Part shown: in pieces, positions 1-11,318 of the stretch
Numbering within the stretch: position 1 is the first letter of the stretch
How the letters are laid out: the number at the start of each line of letters is the position of its first letter
Source: Drechmeria coniospora
Lineage: Eukaryota > Ascomycota > Sordariomycetes > Hypocreales > Ophiocordycipitaceae
DNA length: 64,000 nucleotides
Assembly (NCBI RefSeq): GCF_001625195.1
Contig: NC_054391.1
Coordinates: 5,095,157 to 5,159,156 of the forward strand
Direction: 5' to 3'
Notes under the pieces: model-generated
The model's input: the letters and a program-made list of their open reading frames with translations, nothing else
What the model was told of the DNA's origin: nothing
Databases searched by the model: none
Translations under genes and position numbers: made by a program

Positions 1-231
1 AACGTGGACATGGTCATCAAGTGCATGCAAGCCAATGGAAACAACGCAAAGCGTCTTGTCGCCGGCGTGCTGGACCAGCTTGCCAGCATCGAACACGGCG
101 ATGTCGTCATGGCTAGGCATTGGGAGGGCGCGAGCCAGGGAGCCGTCAAGTTCATGACCAAGCCCGACGGCAGAAATCCCGAGGCCATGAAGAGGGTCGA
201 GTATCTCTTCCCCGGGTTTTGGGAGTCGTGA
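1..231 (+). CDS. 3' end of an unidentified gene (partial)
   Basis: The frame is open from the first base of the window to a TGA at 229-231, giving 76 residues with no start that must be used. It is therefore probably the C-terminal end of a protein whose body lies upstream. The visible part is mixed hydrophilic and hydrophobic, contains HWEGASQGAVKF, and ends in LFPGFWES. I see no catalytic motif, membrane segment or repeat, and I do not recognise the family. It is followed on the same strand, after about 1.1 kb, by an EasF-like methyltransferase, so it could belong to the same metabolic locus; that is inference only. Confidence 0.5.
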   Translation, partial: NVDMVIKCMQANGNNAKRLVAGVLDQLASIEHGDVVMARHWEGASQGAVKFMTKPDGRNPEAMKRVEYLFPGFWES

Positions 232-1314
232 AAGTGGCCTTGTACACTGTGTAGCCAAGCACGGGTGCGTCATGGCGGTTACGAAGAGGAGCTATGGGAA
301 CGAGACAGGCTCGGTCTTGCGGATTGAAGCCTTCCGTCACGAATCTAGAAACTCCGACGGGAAGCATCACCGGCTGAATGGACACCAAACCAATTGTCCC
401 AGACGGCCGCCACCGTTACGGCGACCAAGGACTCGCCGTAGTAATCGTGTTACTACTTCCATTCCATCCAACCGTCTCGCTGTTCCTTTGAACCAACACT
501 CGTCCCGATATTGCGTGAGTGCGGTCTCGTGTAGGTACCCGCTGTTCGGCTGAACTGTATTGCAGTTAGCCAACAACAAAGGAACGAAATGGGCCACGAG
601 TGCGCAGGGTGTGTGGCAGCACATGGACAGACGCCATCAATCTCGGCTGCTTCATCATGGCCTGTTTTCCAGACCAAAACGCCTTGTGAATTGTGGCCAT
701 GAGATCGCCGTCCATCGATCGTACCAGCAGTTACTGGAAACAATCCCCTTGCACCGACCCACAAAGACATAGATAGATGAACGGACAGCCCTGAGCTCTA
801 GAATTAATGTACAAGTACAATACAAACCACGCTTTCCGCGCGTTCTACTCCTAGCCACCTCCGCTTCTTCACGGAGCTGAGGATATCGTTCCTGTCCTTC
901 CCTTTGTCATGCTGCCTGTGTTCTGGCACTCCCAAGTTCAAAGCCTGAGGGCGGCGATCGATTCGAGGCGAATCTGGCAAACCGACCAGAGAAATTGCGT
1001 ACACTTTTCTTGTCGCTTGTCTTTTCCTGTGCTTGTTCCTCTGAGTCGTTGCCGATTACACTGCATCATGAACCCTCCTTGCTCTGTTCAGGCTAAATGA
1101 CACAGTCTTGAAATCCTTCGGATTCACGGCCAAGTCCAAAAAGGATAACTATCAGTCGAGCACTCATCCTAGGAGATGGCGTCCCTTCCGCATTACGATC
1201 CACCGCCGATCCCAGTACAGAACCACTCTTTTGATCGATATCAAATCCAGGTACAAGCACAGCCGCATTGCCAGCTTCGCTCATCTGTCCTTTGTACCTG
1301 TCTTTCGTCTCACA
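232..1314. other. Intergenic region upstream of the methyltransferase
   Basis: About 1.1 kb with no supported gene. Short frames on both strands have no recognisable domain. It should hold the 3' flank of the upstream gene and the promoter and leader of the methyltransferase. The frame entering the methyltransferase is open from about 1108 but has no ATG before 1315. Confidence 0.5.
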
Positions 1315-2481
1315 ATGGTACCAGATCAGTCACCAACTCATGGAGAAGTTGTTGATATCGGCGGCAGTTCTATGGCCACCCAGGTTTCCAAAAGCCTGAG
1401 GCGAGCCTTGACTACCCAGTTTGGCCAGGATGAAAGGCCTGTTTTCCCAGATGAGCTTTTGTATGACGATGCTGGCTTGCGTATTTGGAGCGAAATCATT
1501 TTCACTGAGAGTTTTTATCAAACACATAGTGAGATCAAGCTTCTTGAAGAGCATGGCCCCGAACTTGTTGCCCTTCTTCAAGATGAAGTGACGCTGATCG
1601 ACCTGGGAGCTGGGTGAGTATAGTGATTATTTCAAGCTCCTTTCTTCGCTATGCCCGCCATGGAAGGTTAACAGTTCTACTCAAGTGACACTCGCAAGGT
1701 AGAGCACCTCCTTTCGGTTTTTGAGTCTATCCAAAAGCCTGCCACATATTTGGCATTGGACATCTCCAAAGCCTCGATCCAGCACAACGTTGCGTACTTG
1801 GTCGAGAAGCATCCGGCAGCCAGTTCGACTGTGAAATGCGCCGGCCTCTGGGGGACTTTTCAAGATGGCAAGAAGCAGGTCGAGAAAATCAAGACTCCTC
1901 GACTATTCCTCTCCCTGGGTTCCGTCCTCTGCAACGACCCGTGGCCTCGGGCGTTGGAGCATCTCCAATACTGGGTTGATGCAATGGTGCCTGGCGATCT
2001 GCTCCTTGTGGGAATGGACGGCCACACACTGCCTGATGATGAGGAAAAGATTTGGAACTCGTACCATGAGGGCCACGATCTGTACCATAAATTCTTCTTG
2101 AATGGGCTCGAGCATGCCAACCGACTGTTGGGCGAGAAGTGCTTCAAAGAGCACGACTGGGAGTTTGGTGCTGAGCTCGGAGTTGATGGAAAGGCGACCC
2201 GGCATCGGTTCATCCTCCGTGCCAAAAATGAAGTCAAAATCGGAGCGCACGACCGTGTGATCAAGCAAGGTGAAGAGTTCGATTGGTTCGACAGTCACAA
2301 GTACACCGAGCAGGATGTGACCCTGATGTGTTCCCAGGCGGGCTTGGCTGTCTTGAAAGTGTGGCAAGCTCCGCAGTCCAACTTCAGTAAGCCTATCTCG
2401 AAATTCAGGAGGAGCGTGTTTAGTGCTAATGAGGTAACGGCAGGACAATACCTGCTCACGCTGAAGGGCAAGAACGATTGA
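1315..2481 (+). CDS. EasF/EgtD-family SAM-dependent N-methyltransferase
   Basis: Predicted S-adenosylmethionine-dependent N-methyltransferase of the histidine-specific methyltransferase superfamily (PF10017), which includes ergothioneine EgtD and the fungal 4-dimethylallyltryptophan N-methyltransferase EasF. Exons are 1315-1613 and 1686-2481; the 72-bp intron has donor GTGAGT and acceptor CTCAAG. The product is 364 residues, close to EasF size. The family signature LLYDDAGLRIWSEI...FYQTHSE lies before the SAM-binding motif LIDLGAGDTRKVEHLL, which the intron interrupts at the second codon position. The conserved core (SLGSVLCNDP, LVGMDGH, YHKFFLNGLEHANRLLG, ending GQYLLTLKG) looks complete. 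The first in-frame ATG is at 1315. The substrate cannot be read from the sequence: indole, histidine or another amino acid are all possible. It is convergent with the regulator at 2678, only 196 bp away. Confidence 0.85.
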
Positions 2482-2677
2482 ATGGATGGTTTCCAGTCTG
2501 CTCTCGGCAAATTTGGTTCTGGTCCTCCAGTGTTGTTTGGCGATGTTTGCAATTGCTAACGGCGCTTCAATGCAGGTAGCAATACCGACGATACACGAGT
2601 GAGATCGTGCCAACTTTCGGCCAGTATCCGATCATATATAGCACACACATCTATATGGATACGTAATTTCTTCCAAT

Positions 2678-5038
2678 TCAAGTCAAGCAGAGCACCTCAT
2701 CTTCCCTGTTGTTGACATTTTCGACAAGCTGTTCCCACCAAGCATGCCTCTTGCCGATGGGTTGCGCGTCGACGCTGGTGGGCAAGGGCGGCTGATCTAT
2801 TTCGGTGTCAATCCACTGCCAAATACGACCAAGGACTTCGTAGAGCGGTGGCACACTCTTGTGTATGAAGGTTAGCAATCCATGGAGCATCGGTAGCCGA
2901 TGTTTCAAGGCTCTGGTCGCTACTCACACTTCTGACTGGCGTTGAAATCACCTCGTCAAACCATGTTTTCGACACTTGCTTGTGCTCCCATTTCGTTGCC
3001 AACATGCCCAGAAGAAATACCGGGAACAGGGGCGCCTGTGCCGTAAAGATATAACCGGATGTGGGCATTATCCGAATGCATTTTGCCAGGTCGGACAAGT
3101 TTTCGACCACGTCCGGATGGTTTCGGGGGAGCCTTCCATTGTCGTGAGTCTCTCCATCGTTCCATCATATCGAAACGGCATGGTACTCACCTCAAGACGC
3201 GACATTTCAGGTATATGATGACCGTCAATCTCCAAGCTTCCGCTGTTACGTATGTCATCTCTACGGACGACTCTAGTTCATAGTCGTCGGGGGCCGATCG
3301 CACCCATTCCAGAACAGTTGGCCCGGCCTTTGCGCTCCCCCATAGCATGAATGACTCTGGAGGCTCTGAGTTATCCCAATGATTGACTTCATAAGTACCC
3401 TGTCTCATTTGGAGAAGCTCGTCGAGGAGGTATTGCGTCGTCATGGGCACGATAATGTTCTCCGGGTCTTGCTGCAAGCGCGCCGCGCAATACGTGATCT
3501 GGCTGATGATGTGGAGGAGCTTTTTGGAAAAACCACAGCCCCCATGGATCTGATACATGTCTTGCTCGGTGCCATATAGAAGCCAACCGAAGCGGGATAC
3601 CTCTTGCTCTGGGTTGAATTCATGCGGTGGAGGCAGCATCATCATGGGCTGCGCCAGTATTACAGCCCGGCCGACAATGATGGACTGAGAGACGCGCAGA
3701 GATGATATTTGAGCGTTGGACCGGTTCCAGAACCGCAAGCCTTTATCCGTTGCGTGCAAAAACGCTTCCCCTTGCTTGAACCCTAGCAGCCAGCGAGGGT
3801 TATGTGGTTTTCTCAATCGGCGCTCGGTCAATACGATCTAACATAGATGTAAGCATTCAATTCAACAGCATGCAAGGTGTGTTCATCATCCACTTAGGGG
3901 AAGCATACGTCTTGCATGGATAGTATTGCTGCAATGGTTATCAGCTCATTTGCCTGGGCTTCGTCGCGACCAGTCATCGGGTCTTCCAACAGACATGTTA
4001 ATCGTGATTCGGCTTCGTGAAACCTCTCGTTGACTCTTGTCCGAACCGTGTCGGTGGGCTGATAATCATATATGTATATTCCAGCGAGGCTCTGCACCGC
4101 TGCGCGAACACCGTCACTTTTGTGCATGGCAGCAAAATCTTTGAGCCAGAGGTTTGTTTCCTCGAGGACGCTCCTGCCAGGACACCAGTTTCTAATGTCT
4201 GTTTGGTTTGTGCTGTCAGCATGGGGCGTTAAGACCATCGCAAGAAGGCGCAAGACATGATCTGGTGGTTTTCGGGCAACATACAAAACATCCAGAACCT
4301 CCGATCGACGGCATCCATTTTGGCGTCTAATCCAAACAGCTCTGGTACTTTCTGGGGAGCACCAATCGTGACCATTTGGTTCGGCTTTGCCTCGGGCAAA
4401 TCCGGGCCGTACTGCACTCCAGAGACAGCAGAAATCTCAGAGGAAACTGGGCCGTGGAGGAGCGCGGTGTAATCCTCATCGGGATGCTCAAAATCAGGGG
4501 CAATCATCTTGGTTGCGGTTGACGAGGTTGCGGTTGACGAGTTGTTTAAGTTGAACTCAAATTTGGTCATGAATTTTGACCGTGTGCGCGGCTTGAAAAA
4601 TGGCACCGCCGATTTCACGCCATCCGAGGAGATTGCGCCCGGCAAAGGGCGGTCCAATGATGGGGGGGCGGAGGGCCTTTGTTTGGGCCAATTGAACTTG
4701 ATGTAACCATTAACTTTACCATCGGACGGACGGTTGAATCGATGGTTGTGATTCTGGCCAAAGTTGCCCACACAGTCTTTGAAGGGACTGAGGAGAATGT
4801 TCCGACCAGCAGGCCATCGAGGAGGTTGATGGGTGGTGGGAAACCGGTGGAAATCGTTGGCACCGAAGATGTCAGTCTCTTCCAGCAGATGATGTGGATG
4901 TTTCTGCGAATGAGGATATATCAGGCTGCCAGAAGACGGGCTCGCAGAGGGATCTACGTCGACGGCGGTGACTCCTAAGCTATCTTCAGTGTATGGACTT
5001 GATATATCCCTTGTGGTTCGACATGACAAATCATGGCT
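2678..5038 (-). CDS. Fungal_trans_2 (DUF3468) transcription factor, N-terminus unresolved
   Basis: Nuclear regulator with a Fungal_trans_2 domain (PF11951), as in Zn(II)2Cys6 activators. Five exons read in frame: first exon to 4285, then 3909-4198, 3191-3837, 2928-3132 and 2678-2857. The introns (86, 71, 58 and 70 bp) have donors GTATGT, GTATGC, GTGAGT and GTGAGT. Splicing restores family segments: DRRFWMFYIRNWCPGRSVLE, NLWLKDFAAMHKSDGVRAAV, YLKCRVLRLPRNHPDVVENL and the terminal PPLYEVLGRIWQWIDTEIDQ. The first exon is open only back to a TGA at 5039-5041, and its first ATG is at 4570, which would give 535 residues. I found no CX2CX6C zinc cluster in frame here or on this strand up to 6.6 kb. 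The DNA-binding end is therefore lost, encoded by an exon I cannot place, or truly absent. The position next to the methyltransferase suggests, but does not show, pathway-specific control. Confidence 0.8.
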
Positions 5039-5446
5039 TCAGCAGGACATTTCTGTCGGTTGAGGGGCTTGTGAGAGTTCATTTTGGGGTGGTATTGCAC
5101 TCTCCTCCTCACGGCAGGTGAAATGGTCATGTGCACGAAGAGCCGATGGAGGTGGGTGGAGGGACTAGGATCGATGGACGGCAGTGGCTGATGTGGAGAG
5201 ATGAAGATGACGGGGGCAATGCGAGTAGGTGCTTGCTGACGGGTGTGGGGTTGAAATGAAAACATGCAAGGTGGCCAGGGAACAAATGCCAATGATGACG
5301 CCCATGTGTGAGGGACAAGAAGACAGGCCTACGAGCCGTAGAGCCAGAGGTGAGCCGGAGGCAAGGTGGAACTGGTAGGTGGACGAATAATATGGGAGAG
5401 GCTAATGGCAGATGCACTCCGTACAAAGGGACTATGGAAGGCTTAC

Positions 5447-5933
5447 CAGAGTGAGGCAAGGACGGCGCCTGAGAACTGGATGGCGGTAACACTGTGGATT
5501 CGGGCACGTCGGCGCTGACACCAACGGGAAGGCCGTCAGCTGGTAGTGATGGCTGCAGGGTGAGAACAATGGGCGGATGCGGAGGCATTTGAGGTGAGGC
5601 AGGCCACATCCACGAGTCATGATGCATGCCGGACCGGGCCAGGAGCCAGGAGCGGTTCTGGCTTTCAGGGGTCGGCGTTGAAGCCATGACAAGCACGCCG
5701 GCATGCTCGGGTCCCTGCTGATATCGAGGCTCCTGTTGGTGATGTTCCTGCCGAGGGTCGTGGGCATGCAAGGCAGTCGAACCCTGGGCAAAATCGGGAC
5801 AAGACGACGAGGGCAGCGATTTTGCATGCTGCCGCCCGTTTTCGGACGATTGGTGGATGGTGTTGTCGACGTCCCATGATGCATCGCGCTTGGTGCGCTT
5901 TGCCGGACGATAAAGGCTCAGCGTGCCGTCCAT
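5447..5933 (-). CDS. Possible N-terminal exon or small hypothetical gene
   Basis: A 162-codon open stretch from an ATG at 5933 to a GTAAGC donor at 5446. The peptide starts MDGTLSLYRPAKRTKRDASW and is rich in Pro, Gln, His and Ser, like the disordered N-terminal part of a fungal regulator. Splicing at 5446 leaves phase 1. An AG at 4986-4987 would join it in frame to the regulator's first exon while skipping the TGA at 5039-5041, but the resulting intron of about 460 bp is long and its acceptor is poor in pyrimidines. It has no zinc cluster and no known domain. It may be an upstream exon of the regulator, an independent gene, or non-coding. Confidence 0.2.
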
Positions 5934-6753
5934 GAGATGCGGGAGCCAGCAGGTATGCGATCTTGCGCGTCTACGTCGTCCCGATCCGACCGAGATGCCG
6001 ATGAATAGCCTTCGGAACTGAGCTCCGAGCCAATTGTGAAGCAGCGGCAGTACCGCAGGGGAGAGTGCCGTGATCGTATCGACGCGTGCGGAAACAACCA
6101 GCCAGCAACTCAATGCTAGGTGATGCGGACGGCAGTCCTCGATGCCGATCTCCTGTCAGCCGAGCGTTCGGGCTGGCCGAACCAGGTTGCAGCACAGCAG
6201 CACTGAGAGTGGTGGAGTCCGTCACGAGACGACAAGAGGGTGAGGGAGTCGCGGACGACGGATGTCCTACCCCGGTGGAAGAGAAAACAAGATCTGAGAG
6301 AATTTGGGACGAGACAGCTAGACAGGTAACGCGTCGTCTCGGCGGCAAGGCGTCAGTCGGAGGAGGGGAGGGGATGCCTTTGGTCGCTTCCTGAGCTCGT
6401 GAAAGACTTGTCAGTGGCCGAGTTGCGAGGTCGATGGTAGGACCCAAAGGTTCGACCCGAAAATTCGGGTCAGTACGTACGAGTTCTCGCAGGCAGGTGT
6501 TGGTCACGACCTCGTTGCCATTCTTCCCGTGGGCAGCAAGGTGCCACGGGGAAAGGGGGTTGGGGGGGGGTGGGCTTGCGGCGGCAGACAGGCAAGGCAC
6601 ACAGGCAAGGTGGGCTTACGGTGGATGGAGGAGCCAAGGAGAGTGAGAGAAGAGACAACTGACTGATCTGGAGAAATGGATGCAAGAAGAGTCTGTGCCA
6701 TCAGGAGAAACACGGCAGGGTGGGAGCGGGACAGAAATAAAGAGGAAGAGGGG

Positions 6754-6858
6754 GCAGCCGGGGAGATGGACGCAGCCGGGGAGATGGACGCAGCCGGGGA
6801 GATGAACGCAGCCGGGGAGATGAAAACAACCGGGGAGATGAAAACAACCGGGGTAACG
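6754..6858. repeat. 18-bp minisatellite, about 5.8 copies
   Basis: Tandem copies of an 18-base unit (GCAGCCGGGGAGATGGAC and variants) start at 6754, 6772, 6790, 6808, 6826 and 6844. The last copy is truncated and diverges at GGTAACG. The unit length is a multiple of three, so it stays open in several frames (for example AGEMDA on + and LPGCVH on -). I see no conserved protein around it. Confidence 0.9.
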
Positions 6859-8429
6859 ATTCCGGGTGCGAGCCAGCAAAGAGCGGCACTGGATGGCGAC
6901 GAGGAAGTTGACCGAGACCGCTGGGATACACTTTCCTATTTGTCTCGACTCTCGATGAGGGGGCGCTGGAGGCACAGGTACCCGATCCTTTGTCCAGGGT
7001 ACCTGATAATGCGTACTGCGTGCCTACTCGTACTGTGCAGGTGATTGCAAAGGACTGCCGCGCCTCTATTGGGTAGATATACAAGTACTTGCTATGCACG
7101 GAGACTGAGGGAGTATATGAATACTACGACTGGCTTCGTACGTACATTTACTCATGGTACTAGGTATGTACTCGTTGTTCATTCGTCCCTCAAAGACATC
7201 GTCCACGCACCCAAGCGAGTCCCCTCCTCCGAGCCAACCTGACTGTAGTGATGATCTGCTACGCATTACGGAATACAGCTGTCACACTTGGACTCCAGGG
7301 GTAGCTTTCGATGTGCATGCCAGCAAAATGAATATGCCATTTTCAAACGTGCTCCTCTCCCTGCTGGCGCGTCGGCATCTCACTTCCTGGCCGTGTTTGG
7401 GGTGCATGTCGGGCATACATTTCACGAGCGCGGAGCACTGTGTACAGTACCAGTGCTTGATTGGTACTTGCCTGCTGCGGTGACAAGCGCCGAGGCTCGA
7501 GACATCCGGACCTAGGTATCTCATCTGCATCTTCCCGAGCATGATGATTGCCGTCACATTGTATGCAACAGGTGTCGTGTTTGTATTGGATATGTAAGCG
7601 AGCATCAAGACGGCAAGCACTCTTTCCGCCGCCAAGTTTGCTCTACCGCCGAGCTGATGAGGAACAGCTGCAGAATAGTAGGGCTGCCTAGCTCCGTTGC
7701 CTTGCAGAATTGGTCTGCCTGTCTCTGCCAAGAACTTGATAGATGATGCGCTGCAGCGCGCCGTACTGTGCATGTACCTACCCGCCATCTGGGCACGGGC
7801 AGATACATGCATTCTTCCACGCACCTTGTTCTCCCTCGTACTGTGCTTGCTCCGTTCTTAGAACTTACAACTTAGTAATTACCCAGTACGGAGTAGGATC
7901 CCGTCATTTTCTCGATTCCTCGTGCGGTCTGGCGGGCTGGGAGCATCAGCCTCATCCACCACCTACTGCCTCGCACGCCTGCGGCTGTCAGTCCTCCAGG
8001 TCCAGAGCGTCAACATCGCAACGGTCACCCAGCCAGTTTCGACAACGGTCCCCAGACTTTCGTCTGTCGCATGGTTCCCCAACTAGCCATGCCGTGCGCC
8101 ACAGCTCGCAGCCCGCAGCCTACAAATGCGGCAGCTAGAACGTAGCGGCACAAACTTCCCATGAGGCATCATAAGTTGCCGCGGGACCGTCGTGTCGCCG
8201 AGCGGGCTCCATGGCCTAGGTGTATTCATTCGGCCATGTCAAACGCCTAGGCGTTCCGCTCAACATTACTGCCGTCTGGTGCAGCCTGAGCCCCCTCTCG
8301 CCCTCACCCTCCAAGCATCCATCCAACCTGGTTTCTCATCTCGTCTCATTTGTCCAGCTTCATTTGTCATTCCGGCTCCTTGTCAACATGTGCTGTGCCT
8401 CCGCGAAAGTGTACGTGCGTCGGTGTATC

Positions 8430-9200
8430 CAGTTCATACTCCGTACAGTGCATGAAGCTGTACGATTAGGAGGGCACATACGGGTAGGGAGTAAATACAA
8501 GTAGGTGTATGTGCACTCCGCCCTCCATACTCTGTACATTTCTACGTCTACTCCATAATACTCCGAACTCCGTACTGAACTCCGTACATGTATTGTCAGA
8601 GATCGAGCCCAGGGTCCTAGTCGAGAGAAATAAGCATCACTACTCGCATGCTGGTTCGTACCGTCATTGCCATCGTGATAGGCTGGGGCTCATGCCGTCT
8701 GGCGCTGGCCTGCGGTTTTGTCTTGGACTCTTGCTTCGGACAACCTAGCTTCACTATGGCACCGTTATGATGCAATCGGTAGCCCCCACCAGTCCTCAGT
8801 CGCCCTTGCTGCTCCTGTTGACTGTTGACCGTATAGTACCTGCAAAGAGTTTGCCGAACTGCCCAGATGCGGGGTGGCTCCTGGCTTCTGAGCGCAACCT
8901 GTCCCTTCGCACTTGCTTCACTGCTTCTTGCCGATTCCGTGATCGTGTCCTCGGAGGAAGGAGGGACATTCGTCATCACTCACTTCTGCCACCTACAGGT
9001 ACCTGCACCTACATGTATCTCCTGCTGCCCAAATATTGCTTATAGTACCTGCCCCCTACTGTCTACCTCGATGTACTTAGTGCTAGGTACTTGTGCTAAC
9101 GTATGAGTAGGACAGACTACCTCGGTTGGCCATTTACCAAGTATTAGGTAGGAACTACTTGTACTCCGTACATACTACTCCGTACCTACTGGTACCTATC
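8430..9200. repeat. Islands of the TACTCCGTAC / GTACGGAGTA motif
   Basis: Copies or near copies lie around 8437, 8555-8590 and 9163-9188, with AGGTACC/GGTACCT words between them. They are the same motif as the larger islands at 28-29, 44, 52-55 and 57-62 kb. No ORF is disrupted. Confidence 0.7.
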
Positions 9201-10213
9201 CAAACTCCCTCTGCGCCCGTATGTCGAGATATCTTCTGTCTTCTGCAGTTCCATGCCACTACGGTTCCCAGCTGCCAGCAAAAATCAACGTTTCTCTTCC
9301 TCTTTCTCCCACGCCGCGCCCTATCGTTCATCTCCCTTCAAACCCACCTGTGCTCTGGCTGATTCCTGCCCAGCCAGCCGCTGCTTCTGGTAGCGTGATT
9401 CATGCGAAGAATCTCATCACCGCAACCGTCAACCCAACCGACTGTCGACGCATGCTGCCATATTCACCAAACGGACAAAGCCATTGAAATCCGTTCCTCC
9501 GCTCCGCAACACCCAATCCCCTCCTCGACACGTGCTGATGGCCTTACTAGTGCGCAGTCCATCATTCCTTCGCCGCATCAACTCCCGTCGTAGGCAAATC
9601 GCAACGAGCTCTTGAACTACCGTCACCTCGTTCGCTTTGTTGCGTATCTCTTCCATTTTGCGTCAAAGTTTTGCACCCTCCGCCCAGGCTACGGCTTCCT
9701 GGGCCATTTCCGAGGAAAGAAAGGTTCGCGCCCGCTATTCCATCCCGCCATCACGAAATCATTCTGGCCCAAACGGCCCATTCGGGCGTCAGCGCCTCGC
9801 TTGGCACCTTCTTGAACTCGTAGGAGGGACACTGGCACGTCTTCGTCCGGGTCACATCGCTCGCAAGCACCCGAGGCACGCCACAAGCGCCACATCGTGG
9901 ACGAGGCAACCAGGAGTCCAAGTCACTTCTACGGTACATCGAGCATCCGGCTACTCTCCTGCAAGTTCACCCGTCTCGCACTCGGTCGGTTCGCGCCCAC
10001 CTTATCCAGCAGTTGGCTCGGGCATGTACCTGATCGAAAGCTCCTGTGAGTGACCCCATATCTCGACTCAGCAGTAGGGGGTTGAGGAAGCCGGGCGTGG
10101 TGGCGACGCTGCTGCTGGGTTTGCTGTCTTCCTGACTTGACTGGACCCTACCCGCACTGCCATTTCGGACCTGCTAGCTCGGGGCCAGCACCAGTCAATC
10201 AACTTGATAGAAC

Positions 10214-11318
10214 ATGTCTGCCACACATGTCTTCGAGTCTGGCTTCAGAAACTTGGAATCACACCTCCTCGAGAACCTCATCCGGGCGCATCTTGAACGC
10301 GCCTTGGAAGACTTGGACCAAAGGTCACCGCCCCAACCGTTCTCGTCGTCAAATTCCCGTGACCTGCTCATAGAGATGGGCGATTACTTTTCTCGCACTG
10401 CCGTGATGTGGGGCTACTTGACCGATAACCTCTTGAATGCTCCTAATCTAGCCCAAGCCGCGATCAAGGCCCACGAGCGTTCTCGCACAGACAGTGGCAT
10501 GTCAGATCTTTCCGAGATTGCCCAGATTGATCTTGACACCACTCGTCTTCGGTACGCCCACTCACTTGAATTCCGAACATCATGCCTCTCCTACAAACAC
10601 TCGCCGTCACGTGTGCTAATTTGTCATGGTTCCCATCACAGCAAGATTAGAGACTTGGGCCTTGAGTTCTCGCGCCAAGTCCAGGCGACCTGGAGGCCGC
10701 AGTCTCCCCTTGCCAACGTGCCTCCGGGAATTCCGGTGCCCTCCATCTCGCCATACTGTGAAACGAAGTCGCCCATGTCCAGCAAGTCCCTGTCGATGGT
10801 GAGGGACGGCGAACGGCGGGCAGTCAAGGCGCGCAAACTATTGCCCGACAGAAATTCGCAGGCTCATGTCAATGTGGCGCAAAAATCACCCGATTCTGAT
10901 GACAGCGAGGACGACATGTTTCCCCACATTAACATGGAAGCACTGAGACAGAGAGGAAAAGGCAGCTACTCCTGCCCAAAGTCCTACCAGTGCAGGAAAG
11001 GGGGGGTCGACAGGGACGGCAACCTCGTCATCTTCGACCGTAACTCATCATTTGCGTACGTGGTCACTGCCGTCCCGTTGGAGAATCGTGCCCTGCGAGG
11101 AATCGCATCCGCACGCCGGACCCCAATGTCGGGGATCGAAGCATGAAATTTGCCACTGCTTGCTAACGGACCGGAGCAGGCAACACTGCAACAAGCATCG
11201 AAAACCATGGCGCTGTGATATTCCGGGATGTCCGAATCCACCAAAGAAGCGCAGGTTTGCACGCAGGGATGGTCTGGAAAGACACAAGGCCACGGTTAAG
11301 CACCACGTAGTCACTTGA
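10214..11318 (+). CDS. Small C2H2 zinc-finger protein
   Basis: Predicted nuclear zinc-finger protein of 296 residues. Exons are 10214-10551, 10642-11055 and 11180-11318. Intron 1 has donor GTACGC and acceptor ATCACAG; intron 2 has donor GTACGT, branch site TGCTAAC and acceptor GAGCAG. Splicing joins SSFA to QHCNKHRKPWRCDIPGC. The C-terminal 80 or so residues carry two finger-like units: YSCPKSYQC...SSFAQHCNKH, and WRCDIPGCPN followed by RRFARRDGLERHKATVKH. The second resembles the fungal RFxRxDxLxRH finger. The N-terminal two thirds have no named domain; an acidic patch (SDDSEDD) precedes the fingers. Start MSATHVFESG is the first ATG of the frame. The target genes are unknown. Confidence 0.75.

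Larger units (their letters stand above)
5039..10213. other. Gene-poor interval (about 5 kb)
   Basis: Apart from the tentative exon at 5447-5933, I find no supported gene. The interval holds an 18-bp minisatellite (6754-6858), a run of nine G (6562-6570), islands of the TACTCCGTAC motif (8.4-8.6 and 9.0-9.2 kb), and a pyrimidine-rich stretch from about 9.2 to 10.2 kb that may be leader and promoter of the C2H2 gene. Confidence 0.5.

Noticed and set aside
4229..4286. Apparent frameshift in the Fungal_trans_2 gene
   Set aside because: A GTATGT donor at 4284 and an acceptor at 4199 make an 86-bp intron that restores the family sequence, so no mutation is needed.
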